Shown: in pieces, positions 9,229-19,063 of the stretch | Layout of the letters: the number at the start of each line of letters is the position of its first letter | Position numbering within the stretch: the stretch's first letter is position 1 | From: Albidovulum sediminicola | GTDB taxonomy: Bacteria; Pseudomonadota; Alphaproteobacteria; Rhodobacterales; Rhodobacteraceae | Direction of reading: 5' to 3' | Assembly: GCF_025751575.1 (NCBI RefSeq) | Contig: NZ_JAOWLA010000002.1 | Location: forward strand, 62,001 to 126,000 | Length of the DNA stretch: 64,000 bases | The notes under the pieces: model-generated | What the model saw: only the letters and a program-made list of their open reading frames with translations | What the model was told of the DNA's origin: nothing | Databases searched by the model: none | Made by a program: the position numbers and the translations under genes

Positions 9229-10851
9229 TCAACGATGCCCGGCGCCCGTGCACCCCGCTGAACTTGTCGAGGTGAAGTCGTTGCCGGCGAAATGCATGGT
9301 CGCGACTTCTTTGATCCCGTTCGACCAGCGCATCCGCAGCGTCAACGTCGATCCTGACAGCGTGCCGCTGCCGCTGCCCTGCGCGCCGAGCGAGTTTCCG
9401 GCGCTGGCCGCCCAGCTGCCGTCGGCCATCGGGCTCAACCGGGTCCAGCCCGACACCCGGACGAGCAGGGCGCAATTCGCCACCCATTGCCAGGTTCCGG
9501 AAACGTCGAGCTGGGCGGCAGCCCGAGTGGTGCCCGTCTCGACCACCGTCCCGGGTGCCGTCTCTGGCGCCCGTCCGGTCGCGACCTGGGCGGCGGGGCA
9601 AGTGCCCGGCTTCGCGCCCTTCAACTCCGTCAGCGCGGCGGGGGAGCCGAGCGCGGTCTTAGCCAACGCGGACCCCGAGGCGGCGCGATAGCGGTCCCAG
9701 GCGGCGCGGGTGCGCGCCCCGGCGATCCCGTCGGCACCGCCCGCCGAACACCCAAGGCGATTGAGTTCGGCCTGGGTGTCACGCATCAAAGCGCGTGCGG
9801 CCTCCGCCTCAGCCTCCGCCGCGCTGGCCGGCGGCGGAGCCTCCTCCACCTGCGAGGTGCTGGCGAGACGCGCCGAGGGGGCGCTTTCCTCTCGTCCCAG
9901 CGATTCAAGCGCGCGCTCCGCCAGATCGACCGAGAAGTCGCCGCTGTCGCCGTGGCGGCGCAAGAACCCCTCCAGCGCGTCGCGGGTGCCGAGTTCCATC
10001 GCCAGACGGAAATCATCGCGGATCTGGGACGTATCTGACGGAACGGCTGTATCGACCGGCTGGGCCGAGCCGCCCGCGAAATAGAATTCCCCCAGCAACT
10101 CATCGTAATAGGCCGGGAACTGCGCGTGGTTGCGTGTCTTGGCCAGATCGCGGACCTCGACCCGCAACTCAGCGATCATTGCGCGCAATTCCATGTCCTG
10201 CCGCGTGAGCTTGGGCAGCAGAAGCCGGGTGAAGACCGAGTTCGGGTCCCTGTCCTGATCGTCCAGCGCATCGAGCGCGGTCTGCCCGGCGCCCGCCGAG
10301 AAGACGACGAAGGTCCCCTCGGGCGCGGTGATGCGGCCAAGGCCGCGGGCCTGGCCGATGGCGCGCTTCGTCCCGCCCGCGGCGAAGGGATTGTTGCGGC
10401 AGGCGTCGAGGAACACCAGCGTCGCGCGCGCCCCGGAACTGCGCACCGTGTCCAGAAGGTTCGACAGGGCAAAGCTTTCGAGCTTGATGAAGTTCTCCCC
10501 GCCCGCCTCGGGAGAGGTGATGTCGACCGGCAGCAAATAGTTTTCGCCCTCGATCTCGACGCCATGGCCCGAGTAATAGATGAGCGCGGTATCGCCCGGC
10601 TCGATCCGGCCGACGAATTCGGCGATGTCGCGTGCCATGTTTCGCCGGGTCACGTCGAAATCGGCGATGACATCGTAACCTTGGGCCCCCAGAAGCGCGG
10701 AGACTGCGCGGGCGTCGCCGCCGGCTTTTTCCAGCGCGGGGACCGATTGGTAGGCGTCGTTGCCGATGACCAGCGCGACCTGCTTTGCCTGGGCAAGCCC
10801 TGCCGACAGAACCAAGGTGAATGCGAATGCTGCAACGGCGAGAATGCGCAT
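9229..10851 (-). CDS. Secreted caspase-like (peptidase C14) protein with peptidoglycan-binding-like C-terminal region
   Basis: 540 aa from the ATG at 10851, preceded by GGAGGA. A longer open frame to 11016 runs into the miaB start and is rejected. Signal peptide about residues 1-22 (cut near AQA), then a caspase p20 fold with the catalytic dyad His96 (YYSGHG) and Cys151 ([10 protein letters not shown]). A low-complexity Ala/Glu linker follows, then a small module around [17 protein letters not shown] that resembles a peptidoglycan-binding domain, and a C-terminal GTWQW domain probably of beta strands. Bacterial caspase-like proteins cleave after Arg/Lys; the target here is unknown. A second caspase-like protein lies at 41782. 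Confidence 0.85.
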   Translation of the reverse strand: MRILAVAAFAFTLVLSAGLAQAKQVALVIGNDAYQSVPALEKAGGDARAVSALLGAQGYDVIADFDVTRRNMARDIAEFVGRIEPGDTALIYYSGHGVEIEGENYLLPVDITSPEAGGENFIKLESFALSNLLDTVRSSGARATLVFLDACRNNPFAAGGTKRAIGQARGLGRITAPEGTFVVFSAGAGQTALDALDDQDRDPNSVFTRLLLPKLTRQDMELRAMIAELRVEVRDLAKTRNHAQFPAYYDELLGEFYFAGGSAQPVDTAVPSDTSQIRDDFRLAMELGTRDALEGFLRRHGDSGDFSVDLAERALESLGREESAPSARLASTSQVEEAPPPASAAEAEAEAARALMRDTQAELNRLGCSAGGADGIAGARTRAAWDRYRAASGSALAKTALGSPAALTELKGAKPGTCPAAQVATGRAPETAPGTVVETGTTRAAAQLDVSGTWQWVANCALLVRVSGWTRLSPMADGSWAASAGNSLGAQGSGSGTLSGSTLTLRMRWSNGIKEVATMHFAGNDFTSTSSAGCTGAGHR

Positions 10852-10987
10852 GCCGTCCTCCGAATACCAGTTGTGGAAGTCTGGCGTGGCGATGCGCGGC
10901 GGGTCAACCGGCGTTTGGGGGGAAATTGCGCGCAGTTGCCCCTTGCGCGGCATTGCGCTATCCCGTCGCATCCGAAGGGATCCATCC

Positions 10988-12310
10988 ATGTCCGAACCGA
11001 AGAAGCTTTTCATCAAGACCTACGGCTGTCAGATGAACGTCTACGACAGCGAGCGCATGGCCGAGGCGCTGGGCGCGGAAGGCTATGTGACGACCGAGGT
11101 GGCCGAAGAGGCCGACATGGTGCTTCTGAACACCTGCCACATCCGTGAGAAGGCGGCGGAGAAGGTCTATTCCGACCTTGGCCGCCTGCGTCCACTGAAG
11201 CAGGCGAAACCCGACCTCAAGATCGGTATCGCGGGCTGCGTCGCGCAGGCGGAGGGCGAGGAGATCCTGAAGCGGATGCCGCTGGTCGATCTGGTGGTGG
11301 GGCCGCAAAGCTATCACCGCCTGCCCGCGATGGCGAAGGCAGCCGAGGCGGGGCAGAAGACGGTCGACACCGATTTCCCCGAGGAGGACAAGTTCGACCA
11401 CCTGCCGGACCGCCCCAAAGCTTCGGTCCGCCCGACCGCGTTCCTGACCGTGCAGGAGGGCTGCGACAAGTTCTGCGCCTTTTGCGTGGTGCCCTATACC
11501 CGTGGTGCCGAGGTCTCCCGCCCCGTCGAACGCATCCTGACCGAGGCGCGCGGGCTGGTGGAAAAGGGTGTACGGGAATTGACGCTTCTGGGCCAGAACG
11601 TGAATGCCTATCACGGGCAAGGCGCGGACGGGGACTGGACGCTGGCGCGGCTGGTGCGGGAGCTTGCGCGCGTCGATGGGCTGGAACGCATCCGCTACAC
11701 GACCTCCCATCCCAACGACATGGGCGACGACCTGATCGCGGCGCATGGCGAGGAGCCGAAGCTGATGCCCTACCTGCACCTGCCGGTGCAGTCGGGCTCG
11801 GACCGGATCCTGAAGGCCATGGCGCGCAAGCATACGGCCGAACAATACCTGCGCCTGATCGAGAAGATCCGCGCCGCGCGCCCCGACATGATGATGTCGG
11901 GCGATTTCATCGTCGGCTTCCCCGGCGAGACCGATGCCGATTTCGACGCGACGATGGACCTGATCCGCGCGGTCAACTACGGCATGGCCTATTCCTTCAA
12001 GTATTCCGCCCGACCCGGCACGCCCGCGGCCGAAAAGGCGCCGGTGCCGGCCGATGTGGCAGACGCGCGGCTTCAGACGCTTCAGGCACTGATCACCCAG
12101 CAACAGCGTGCCGCGCAGGAAGGCATGGTCGGGCGCGAGGTCTCGGTCCTGTTCGAGAAGCCTGGGCGGCTGAAGGGGCAGATGGTGGGCAAGTCCGATT
12201 ACCTGCACGCGGTCCATGTCGAGACCGGCCTGCCGGTCGGCGCCATCGCGCGGGTGAGAATCGTTTCCTCCGCTCCGAACTCGCTTGCCGGAGAGATCGT
12301 GGCGGCCTGA
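10988..12310 (+). CDS. miaB: tRNA-2-methylthio-N6-dimethylallyladenosine synthase
   Basis: 440 aa from the ATG at 10988 after GAAGGG. Methylthiotransferase domain with cluster cysteines Cys14 (TYGCQMN), Cys50 and Cys84; radical-SAM domain with Cys159, Cys163 and Cys166 ([10 protein letters not shown]); C-terminal TRAM domain. MiaB adds the methylthio group to i6A37 in tRNAs that read UNN codons. It heads a conserved plus-strand series with phoH and ybeY. The gene is divergent from the caspase-like gene across 136 bp. Confidence 0.96.
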   Translation: MSEPKKLFIKTYGCQMNVYDSERMAEALGAEGYVTTEVAEEADMVLLNTCHIREKAAEKVYSDLGRLRPLKQAKPDLKIGIAGCVAQAEGEEILKRMPLVDLVVGPQSYHRLPAMAKAAEAGQKTVDTDFPEEDKFDHLPDRPKASVRPTAFLTVQEGCDKFCAFCVVPYTRGAEVSRPVERILTEARGLVEKGVRELTLLGQNVNAYHGQGADGDWTLARLVRELARVDGLERIRYTTSHPNDMGDDLIAAHGEEPKLMPYLHLPVQSGSDRILKAMARKHTAEQYLRLIEKIRAARPDMMMSGDFIVGFPGETDADFDATMDLIRAVNYGMAYSFKYSARPGTPAAEKAPVPADVADARLQTLQALITQQQRAAQEGMVGREVSVLFEKPGRLKGQMVGKSDYLHAVHVETGLPVGAIARVRIVSSAPNSLAGEIVAA

Positions 12311-12490
12311 GTCCGCCCCGCAGGTGCGCCCAAGCGTCCGGATCGGCGGAAAAGCGGTGCGCAAGCGCCTCAATAACGCCCGCTTTTCACGCTATCTTGA
12401 TGCTATGCCCGGGCGCGCAGCACTAGGGCTTGCGTGTGCACCCATAGGCGGGCACCATCTAGGTGCGAACCCTTTGCGAAGGAGACACGT

Positions 12491-13510
12491 TTGGGCTTCT
12501 CTGCCTTGACCCCCCCGCCGAAGCCGGAAGATCTGCACGAGACGCTTCTGGAATTTCCCGATAATCGGCTTCTGATCGATCTGTGCGGCGAGTTTGACCG
12601 CAACCTCTCGCAGATCGAACACCAGCTTGGGGTCCACATCCTGCGCCGCGGCAATCATCTCGCGGTGGTGGGTGGTGCGGAGGGCAGGGGGCGCGCGGCG
12701 GCGGTGCTGCAAACGCTCTACGGGCGGCTCGAAACCGGGCGCGGCATCGACGCGGGCGAGATCGACGCCGCCATCCGCATGGGTGATATGGGCGTCGCCA
12801 ACCCGCCGAGCCTTGACGAACAGCTTGAAATGTTCGCCGCTGGTCGGATGGAAATCCGCACCCGCAAGAAACAGGTTGAACCACGCACCGAGGCCCAGAA
12901 GGCCTATGTGAAGAACCTCTTTCAGCACGAGCTCGCCTTCGGGATCGGACCGGCAGGCACGGGCAAGACCTATCTGGCCGTCGCGGTGGGCGTGACGATG
13001 CTGATCGGCGGCCATGTGGACCGGATCGTGCTCTCGCGCCCCGCGGTCGAGGCGGGCGAGCGGCTGGGCTTCCTGCCCGGCGACATGAAGGAAAAGGTCG
13101 ATCCCTACATGCAGCCGCTCTACGACGCGCTGAACGACTTCCTGCCCGCCAAGCAGGTGCAGAAACTGATGGAGGAAAAGCGCATCGAGATCGCGCCCCT
13201 GGCCTTCATGCGCGGGCGTACGCTCGCCAACGCCTTCGTCGTGCTGGACGAGGCGCAGAACGCCACCACCATGCAGATGAAGATGTTCCTGACCCGCCTG
13301 GGCGAGGGCAGCCGCATGGTCGTGACCGGCGACCGCACGCAGGTTGACCTGCCGCGCGGCGTGTCCTCGGGCCTGACGGACGCCGAGCGGATCCTGGCCG
13401 ATGTCCGCGGTGTCAGCTTCAATTACTTCACCGCGAAGGATGTGGTGCGCCATCCCCTTGTGGCCCGCATCATCGAGGCCTATGACCGCGACGATGGAGC
13501 CGCTGGTTGA
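12491..13510 (+). CDS. phoH: PhoH-like ATPase
   Basis: 339 aa if read from the TTG at 12491, which has GAAGGAG six bases upstream; a GTG at 12434 gives 19 more residues without family likeness. N-terminal KH-like/RNA-binding region, then the P-loop GPAGTGKT at residues 153-160, and Walker B VVLDEAQN followed by TGDRTQVDLP. PhoH/YbeZ forms an RNA-processing unit with YbeY. It overlaps ybeY by 17 bp. The roughly 180 bp between miaB and this gene contain no convincing ORF; its promoter is not obvious. Confidence 0.9.
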   Translation: MGFSALTPPPKPEDLHETLLEFPDNRLLIDLCGEFDRNLSQIEHQLGVHILRRGNHLAVVGGAEGRGRAAAVLQTLYGRLETGRGIDAGEIDAAIRMGDMGVANPPSLDEQLEMFAAGRMEIRTRKKQVEPRTEAQKAYVKNLFQHELAFGIGPAGTGKTYLAVAVGVTMLIGGHVDRIVLSRPAVEAGERLGFLPGDMKEKVDPYMQPLYDALNDFLPAKQVQKLMEEKRIEIAPLAFMRGRTLANAFVVLDEAQNATTMQMKMFLTRLGEGSRMVVTGDRTQVDLPRGVSSGLTDAERILADVRGVSFNYFTAKDVVRHPLVARIIEAYDRDDGAAG

Positions 13511-14000
13511 CACATTGATCGAGGACGCGCGCTGGGACGCGTTCGGGCTGGAGGATCTGGCCGAGGAGGCCGCGCGCGCGACGCTTGCCGCGCTCGGCCT
13601 GGCCGCGTCGGGGTTCGAGATCAGCCTTCTGGGTTGCGATGACCGGCGGATCGCCGATCTGAATGCCGACTACCGCGGAAAGCCGCAACCGACCAACGTG
13701 CTGTCCTGGCCCTCCGATGAGCGCGCGGCCGACGAAGACGGCGCCGCGCCCGACCTGCCCGACCCGGGACCCGAGGAGATGCCCGAGGAGTTGGGCGACA
13801 TCGCGATCGCCTGGGAAACCTGCGAGCGCGAGGCGGTGGAGCAGGGCAAGCCCCTGCGCGATCATGTCACGCATCTTCTTGTTCATGGAACGTTGCATCT
13901 TCTGGGCTACGATCACATCCGCGATGGCGATGCGGCATTGATGGAAGGCACCGAAGTCCGCATACTTGAACAGATGGGCCTGGCGAACCCATATGAGTGA
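13494..14000 (+). CDS. ybeY: Endoribonuclease YbeY
   Basis: 168 aa from the ATG at 13494, inside the 3' end of phoH. Zinc motif HLLVHGTLHLLGYDH near residues 124-138 (three His). YbeY matures the 16S rRNA 3' end and takes part in ribosome quality control. An acidic insertion around residues 80-100 (DEDGAAPDLPDPGPEE) is common in alphaproteobacterial forms. Translationally coupled on both sides: it overlaps phoH and the CBS-domain gene. Confidence 0.95.
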   Translation: MEPLVDTLIEDARWDAFGLEDLAEEAARATLAALGLAASGFEISLLGCDDRRIADLNADYRGKPQPTNVLSWPSDERAADEDGAAPDLPDPGPEEMPEELGDIAIAWETCEREAVEQGKPLRDHVTHLLVHGTLHLLGYDHIRDGDAALMEGTEVRILEQMGLANPYE

Positions 14001-14922
14001 GCCGGGGCAGAACGGCCCTGCAAGTTGGAAAGGACAGATGGGCGAATCCGCAGACGGGTCGCAGTTCGCAGACAGCACTGACGATCCCGCAGACAGTAGC
14101 GCGCAGAAGGGCTTTTTTGGCCGTATCTTCAGCGCCCTGACCCCCTCGGAATCAGGAGAGGACGATACCGCGCCGACCCTGCGCGGGGAGGCGCCGGCAC
14201 CCGGCGCGGTGCTTCCGGGCATTGCGAACCTGCGCAGATTGCGCGTTGACGACGTGGCCATCCCCAAGGCCGAGGTCGTCGCGGTTCCCGTCACGATCAG
14301 CCTGACCGACCTGGTGGCAAGATTTCGGGAAAGCGGATTTTCGCGGTTGCCGGTCTTCAAGGGGACGCTCGACAGCCCGCTGGGGATCGTCCACCTCAAG
14401 GACCTCGCGCTCCAACAGGCGTTTTCCGACGCGAAGCCAAGGTTTTCGCTGCGCAAGCTGCTGCGGCCGCTGCTTTATGCGCCGCCCTCCATGCCGATTG
14501 GCGTGCTCCTGCAGAAGATGCAGAGCGAGCGCATCCACATGGCGCTGGTCATCGACGAATATGGCGGTGTGGACGGCCTCGTGACGATCGAGGATCTGAT
14601 CGAGACCGTGATCGGGGAAATCGAGGACGAACACGACACCTCCGAATCCGGCCTCTGGACGCTGGAAAAGCCGGGGCAATACCTTGTCCAGGCCCGCGCC
14701 CCGCTTGAGGAGTTCGAGGCCGAGATCGGCATCAAGCTTGCCGATGCCGAAGAGGATGAGGAAATCGAAACCCTGGGCGGCCTGGTCTTCATGCTGACCG
14801 GGCGGGTTCCGGCGCGGGGCGAGGTCGTGCCCCACGACAGCGGGGCGGAGTTCGAGGTCGTGGACGCCGACCCGCGCCGGATCAAGCGTCTGCGCGTCCG
14901 CCTGCCGCAGCCGAAGGGCTGA
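13993..14922 (+). CDS. CBS-domain transport/hemolysin-like protein (CorC/TlyC family)
   Basis: 309 aa from the ATG at 13993, which overlaps the ybeY stop by 8 bp; an ATG at 14038 with GGAAAGGA upstream is an alternative. A polar low-complexity start precedes two CBS repeats (around VPVTISLTDLVARF and LVIDEYGGVDGLVTIEDLIE) and a C-terminal CorC_HlyC domain ending LRVRLPQPKG. No transmembrane segment, so this is the soluble CorC form rather than the DUF21-containing type. The family is linked to Mg/Co efflux. Context phoH-ybeY-corC-lnt is conserved in proteobacteria. Confidence 0.88.
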   Translation: MSEPGQNGPASWKGQMGESADGSQFADSTDDPADSSAQKGFFGRIFSALTPSESGEDDTAPTLRGEAPAPGAVLPGIANLRRLRVDDVAIPKAEVVAVPVTISLTDLVARFRESGFSRLPVFKGTLDSPLGIVHLKDLALQQAFSDAKPRFSLRKLLRPLLYAPPSMPIGVLLQKMQSERIHMALVIDEYGGVDGLVTIEDLIETVIGEIEDEHDTSESGLWTLEKPGQYLVQARAPLEEFEAEIGIKLADAEEDEEIETLGGLVFMLTGRVPARGEVVPHDSGAEFEVVDADPRRIKRLRVRLPQPKG

Positions 14923-14923
14923 C

Positions 14924-16444
14924 ATGCGGATCTTCCGCTTCCTGCGCCGCGACAGTCGGCCGGGCTGGCGCGCGCTGGCCGGGGCGGTGGTGCTGGGCGT
15001 CGCCATGGCCTCGGGGCAGGCGCCCTTCGGGCTGTGGTGGCTGTCGCTCGGGGCGCTTGGCGTGCTGACCGGCGTCGTTGCGGCAGAGGCGCGGCGCGCT
15101 CAGCGGCTTTGGTTGGGCTGGGCCGCAGGCCTTGGCTATTTCGCGCTGGCGCTGTTCTGGATCGTCGATCCTTTTCTGGTGGAGCCGGAAATCTTCGGCT
15201 GGATGGCCCCTTTCGCGCTGATCCTGATGTGCGCGGGCATGGCGCTGTTCTGGCTTTTCGCGGCGGCGCTTGCCGGGCTTGGGCACGGTCGCGCCGGCCG
15301 GGTGCTGGGCTTTGCGCTGGGTCTCGCGCTCAGCGATCTGGCGCGGGGCTATGTTCTGACCGGCTTTCCCTGGGCGCTGATCGGCCATGTTTGGATCGAC
15401 ACGCCCGTGGCACAAGCCGCAGCCTTTGTCGGGCCGGTCGGGCTGACGCTTATGACCACGCTTTTGGCGGCCATGCCCCTGCTGGCGCGCGGCATGCGGG
15501 CGCGGTTGGCGCTTGCGGTCGTGACGGCCGCGGCCCTGGGCGGGCTTTGGCTGGCCGGGGAGGCGCGCCTGCATCGGGACATCGCCGGACGTGAGCCGCC
15601 GGTTCGCGTGCGCTTGGTCCAGCCCGACGCCGATCAGGCGCTGAAATGGCAGGGCGACATGTGGCGCGTGTTCCTGGAGCGGCAGATCACGCTGACGTCC
15701 GCGCCTTCGACCCAACCCCTGGATCTGGTGATCTGGCCCGAAACCGCGGTCCCCTACCTTCTGGGCGAGACCGGGGACCTGTTCGAGCGGATGATCGCGG
15801 CCTCCGGCGGGGTGCCGATCGTGACCGGCATCCAACGTGCCGAGGGCACGCGTTACTTCAACAGCCTGATCGCCATCGACGCGACCGCCGAGGTCACGGC
15901 ACTGCATGACAAATCGCATCTCGTCCCCTTCGGCGAATACATTCCCTTCGGCGATCTTCTGGTGCCTTTCGGCATCCGCGCCTTCGCCGCGCAGGAAGGG
16001 TTCGGCTATACCGGCGGCTCGAAGATCCGGACGCTCGACCTTGGTCGCGCGGGTCAGGTCCTGCCGCTGATCTGTTACGAGGCGATCTTTCCCCAGGACC
16101 TGAACCGGGCTGTGGGCCAGGCGGACTGGGTTCTCCAGATCACCAACGACGGCTGGTTTGGCGACATTTCGGGGCCTTATCAGCATCTTGCCCAGACGAA
16201 GCTGCGCGCGATCGAGCAGGGTCTGCCGGTGGTGCGCGTCGCCAATACCGGGGTTTCTGCGGTCATCGACGCGAAGGGCCGGGTGGTGGGCAACCTTGCG
16301 CTGAACACCCAAGGGGTTCTGGATGCGGATGTTCCACCTTCCCTTGACCGTCCTCTTTACGCCCGGACGGGCGATCTTCCGGCCGCGCTCTTGCTGTGCC
16401 TCGGCCTCGGCGGCCTGTTGCTCCGGCGCCGATTCGCGGATTGA
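14924..16444 (+). CDS. lnt: Apolipoprotein N-acyltransferase
   Basis: 506 aa, starting one base after the upstream stop. About six to seven N-terminal membrane helices (residues 15-200) and a periplasmic nitrilase domain with the catalytic triad Glu in WPETAVPY, Lys in DKSHLVPFGEY and Cys in LICYEAIFP. A final hydrophobic helix lies at the C-terminus. Lnt N-acylates the N-terminal Cys of lipoproteins in the inner membrane, the last step of lipoprotein maturation. Confidence 0.95.
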   Translation: MRIFRFLRRDSRPGWRALAGAVVLGVAMASGQAPFGLWWLSLGALGVLTGVVAAEARRAQRLWLGWAAGLGYFALALFWIVDPFLVEPEIFGWMAPFALILMCAGMALFWLFAAALAGLGHGRAGRVLGFALGLALSDLARGYVLTGFPWALIGHVWIDTPVAQAAAFVGPVGLTLMTTLLAAMPLLARGMRARLALAVVTAAALGGLWLAGEARLHRDIAGREPPVRVRLVQPDADQALKWQGDMWRVFLERQITLTSAPSTQPLDLVIWPETAVPYLLGETGDLFERMIAASGGVPIVTGIQRAEGTRYFNSLIAIDATAEVTALHDKSHLVPFGEYIPFGDLLVPFGIRAFAAQEGFGYTGGSKIRTLDLGRAGQVLPLICYEAIFPQDLNRAVGQADWVLQITNDGWFGDISGPYQHLAQTKLRAIEQGLPVVRVANTGVSAVIDAKGRVVGNLALNTQGVLDADVPPSLDRPLYARTGDLPAALLLCLGLGGLLLRRRFAD

Positions 16445-16480
16445 CCCGGGCCTGCGTGCCGGATAGTCAGACCGGGCGAA

Positions 16481-16528
16481 CCGTCACAACGGCTTCCTGG
16501 CGTGACGGGGATAACCCCAATGGAGCAC
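16481..16528 (+). promoter_or_regulatory. SAM/SAH riboswitch of metK
   Basis: Stem P1 is CCGTCAC (16481-16487) with GTGACGG (16502-16508), a perfect 7 bp. The loop holds AACGGCTTCCTGGC. The downstream TGGAGCA (16521-16527), which contains the metK Shine-Dalgarno GGAG, can pair with GGCTTCC to form the pseudoknot. This matches from memory the conserved sequence of the SAM/SAH riboswitch class, known upstream of metK in Rhodobacterales. Ligand binding would hide the ribosome-binding site and lower MetK synthesis. An extra GGGG-ATAA-CCCC mini-hairpin sits between P1 and the SD. Confidence 0.85.
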
Positions 16529-16531
16529 TTC

Positions 16532-17698
16532 ATGTCCCGCAAAAATTACATCTTCACCTCTGAATCCGTGTCGGAGGGGCACCCTGACAAGGTCTGCGAC
16601 CGCATTTCCGATGCCGTTCTGGACGCCTTCCTGTCTGAGGAACCGAACGCCCGCGTTGCCTGCGAAACCTTTGCCACCACCAATCGCGTCGTCGTCGGCG
16701 GTGAGGTCGGCCTGTCCACCAAGGAAAAGACCAAGGCGATGATGGCGCGTATCGATGGCATCGTGCGCGACTGCGTCCGCGACATCGGCTACGAGCAGAA
16801 GAAGTTCCACTGGGACAAGATCAAGGTTCACAACTACCTGCACGAGCAGTCCGCCCATATCGCGCAAGGCGTGGACCGGGACGGGGCCGGGGATCAGGGG
16901 ATCATGTTCGGCTACGCCACGCGCGAGACGGCGGAGCTTATGCCTGCGCCGATCCAGTATGCCCACGCGATCCTGCGCCGGTTGGCCGAAGCGCGGAAGT
17001 CCGGCGCCGAACCGACGCTGGGGCCGGATGCCAAAAGCCAGCTGTCGCTGCGCTACGTGGATGGGAAGCCGGTCGAGGTGACCTCGATCGTGCTGTCGAC
17101 CCAGCACACCTCGAAGCGGCAGACCTCGAAAGTCATCCGCAAGATCGTCGAGCCCTATATCCGCGAGGTCCTGCCCGATGGCTGGCTGACGCGGAAGACC
17201 GAATGGCACGTGAACCCCACGGGCACCTTCGTCATTGGCGGGCCGGATGGGGACGCGGGCCTGACCGGGCGCAAGATCATCGTCGACACCTATGGCGGCG
17301 CGGCGCCCCACGGGGGCGGGGCGTTCTCCGGCAAGGACCCGACCAAGGTTGACCGTTCGGCCGCCTATGCGGCACGCTACCTGGCAAAGAACGTGGTGGC
17401 GGCGGGGCTTGCCGAACGCTGCACGCTGCAGCTGTCCTATGCGATCGGCGTGGCGAGGCCCCTGTCGATCTATGTCGATACCCATGGTACGGGCGAGGTC
17501 GCCGATGCCGAGATCGAAAAGGCGGTTGCCGAGGTCATGGACCTGACCCCGCGCGGCATTCGCACGCAGTTGGGCCTGGACCGGCCGATCTATCAGCGAA
17601 CCGCGGCCTATGGCCATTTCGGCCGGGCGCCGGAAGCCGATGGCGGCTTCAGCTGGGAACGCACCGACCTGGCCGAGGCGCTGAAGAAGGCGGTCTGA
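16532..17698 (+). CDS. metK: S-adenosylmethionine synthetase
   Basis: 388 aa from the ATG at 16532, seven bases after GGAG; in-frame ATGs at 16502 and 16520 fall inside the riboswitch. Signature sequences [26 protein letters not shown] and [19 protein letters not shown] are all present. MetK makes S-adenosylmethionine from methionine and ATP. Expression is probably controlled at translation initiation by the SAM/SAH riboswitch that contains its ribosome-binding site. Confidence 0.97.
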   Translation: MSRKNYIFTSESVSEGHPDKVCDRISDAVLDAFLSEEPNARVACETFATTNRVVVGGEVGLSTKEKTKAMMARIDGIVRDCVRDIGYEQKKFHWDKIKVHNYLHEQSAHIAQGVDRDGAGDQGIMFGYATRETAELMPAPIQYAHAILRRLAEARKSGAEPTLGPDAKSQLSLRYVDGKPVEVTSIVLSTQHTSKRQTSKVIRKIVEPYIREVLPDGWLTRKTEWHVNPTGTFVIGGPDGDAGLTGRKIIVDTYGGAAPHGGGAFSGKDPTKVDRSAAYAARYLAKNVVAAGLAERCTLQLSYAIGVARPLSIYVDTHGTGEVADAEIEKAVAEVMDLTPRGIRTQLGLDRPIYQRTAAYGHFGRAPEADGGFSWERTDLAEALKKAV

Positions 17699-17720
17699 GC
17701 CGAACCGGGCGGGACGGACG

Positions 17721-17741
17721 CCGGGGGTTTTGCACCCCCGG
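17721..17741 (+). terminator. GC-rich hairpin after metK (terminator or repeat element)
   Basis: CCGGGGGT (17721-17728) pairs with ACCCCCGG (17734-17741) around the loop TTTGC. The following ACCCCCGCAGGGTATTTGGG resembles the hairpin-plus-TATTTGGG tail often found between genes in Rhodobacterales. There is no clear U-tract, so factor-independent termination is uncertain. Confidence 0.5.
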
Positions 17742-17807
17742 ACCCCCGCAGGGTATTTGGGCAATGAAGAAGGGGCCGTTCATATGCGGCCGTTCTGGAG
17801 GTGTGAC

Positions 17808-18272
17808 ATGGCCAAGACCGATGTCTCGGGACTGACGCAGCTGGGGGCGGAGACGAAGATGCCGGCCTCGCCCGAGGAGGCGCTGCTGGAGAAGGTGCCG
17901 GCAGGGCATTCCGGAACGCAATATGTCGTGCGCTTCACGGCGCCGGAGTTCACCTCGATCTGCCCGATGACGGGGCAACCGGATTTTGCGCATATCGTGA
18001 TCGACTACATCCCGCGCGACTGGCTGGTCGAAAGCAAGAGCCTCAAGCTTTACCTGCATTCCTTCCGCAATCACGGGGCCTTCCACGAGGACTGCACGAT
18101 CGACATCGCCAAGCGGCTGGTGGCGCTGCTCGACCCGGAGTGGCTGCGTATCGGCGCCTATTGGTATCCGCGCGGGGGTATCCCGATCGACGTTTTCTGG
18201 CAGACCGGCGCGCCGCCCGCGGGCGTCTGGATCCCCGATCAGGGGGTCGCGCCCTATCGCGGCCGGGGCTGA
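17808..18272 (+). CDS. queF: NADPH-dependent 7-cyano-7-deazaguanine reductase
   Basis: 154 aa from the ATG at 17808, preceded by GGAGG; an upstream ATG at 17730 lies in the metK hairpin. Short (type I) QueF with the thioimide-forming Cys in [14 protein letters not shown] and the substrate motif [16 protein letters not shown]. QueF reduces preQ0 to preQ1, the last soluble precursor of queuosine at tRNA position 34. No preQ1 riboswitch was recognised upstream. Confidence 0.95.
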   Translation: MAKTDVSGLTQLGAETKMPASPEEALLEKVPAGHSGTQYVVRFTAPEFTSICPMTGQPDFAHIVIDYIPRDWLVESKSLKLYLHSFRNHGAFHEDCTIDIAKRLVALLDPEWLRIGAYWYPRGGIPIDVFWQTGAPPAGVWIPDQGVAPYRGRG

Positions 18273-18342
18273 GGGCGGCGCCCGTGCCTTGACGGCGGGG
18301 CCCGCGCCCGCTAGGCCGCCGCATCCCAGCCTGATGGTGCCG

Positions 18343-19044
18343 ATGACCGACCCAGAGACCCCCCAGCCCGAGTGGCGCAACTTTTATGGCCGTCGCCATG
18401 GCAAGACGCTGCGTCCGAGCCAGAAGACCTATCTGTCCGAGGATCTGGAAACCTTGCGTCCCCTTGGCGTGACGCGGGAGGATAACCCCGAGCGGCAGCC
18501 CATCGACCCTGCGGCGATCTTCGGCGATGACCGTCCGGTCTGGCTTGAGGTCGGTTTCGGCGGGGGCGAGCATCTGGTCCATATGGCCGCGCGCTACCCT
18601 GCGGTCGGCATCATCGGCTGCGAGCCGTTCATCAATGGCGTCGCCATGCTTCTGGGCAAGATCCGCGAGGCCGGTGCGACCAACCTTGCCGTACATCCTG
18701 GCGATGCGCGCGACCTGATGGAGGTGCTTCCCGAGGGGGCGGTCGCACGGGCGTTTCTCAACTACCCCGATCCCTGGCCGAAGCGCCGCCATCACCGGCG
18801 CCGCTTCGTCACGGCGGAACACCTCTTGCCGCTGGCGCGCGTCATGGCGAAGGGGGCGGAGTTCCGGGTCGCGACCGACATTCCCGACTACGTGCGCCAG
18901 ACGCTGAAGGAAGTGCCGCGTGCCGGGTTTGCGCTGGTGCGTCAAGGCGACGTGCCCTGGGACGACTGGATATCCACGCGCTATGAGCAGAAGGCGCTGC
19001 GCGAAGGGCGCGCGCCGCATTACCTGACCTTCGTTCGGGGCTGA
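18343..19044 (+). CDS. trmB: tRNA (guanine-N7-)-methyltransferase
   Basis: 233 aa from the ATG at 18343; an ATG at 18334 is equally possible, and neither has a strong ribosome-binding site. SAM-binding EVGFGGGEHL near residue 68 and the family motif NYPDPWPKRRHHRRR near 150. TrmB forms m7G46 in the tRNA variable loop. It follows queF by 70 bp and is another tRNA-modification gene. It converges with frcR. Confidence 0.94.
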   Translation: MTDPETPQPEWRNFYGRRHGKTLRPSQKTYLSEDLETLRPLGVTREDNPERQPIDPAAIFGDDRPVWLEVGFGGGEHLVHMAARYPAVGIIGCEPFINGVAMLLGKIREAGATNLAVHPGDARDLMEVLPEGAVARAFLNYPDPWPKRRHHRRRFVTAEHLLPLARVMAKGAEFRVATDIPDYVRQTLKEVPRAGFALVRQGDVPWDDWISTRYEQKALREGRAPHYLTFVRG

Positions 19045-19063
19045 GACCGCCCAAAGGCGCCGC

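Noticed and set aside
10760-10987. N-terminal extension of miaB
   Set aside because: It lies opposite the signal peptide of the caspase-like gene; MiaB family starts at [15 protein letters not shown] with a good ribosome-binding site.
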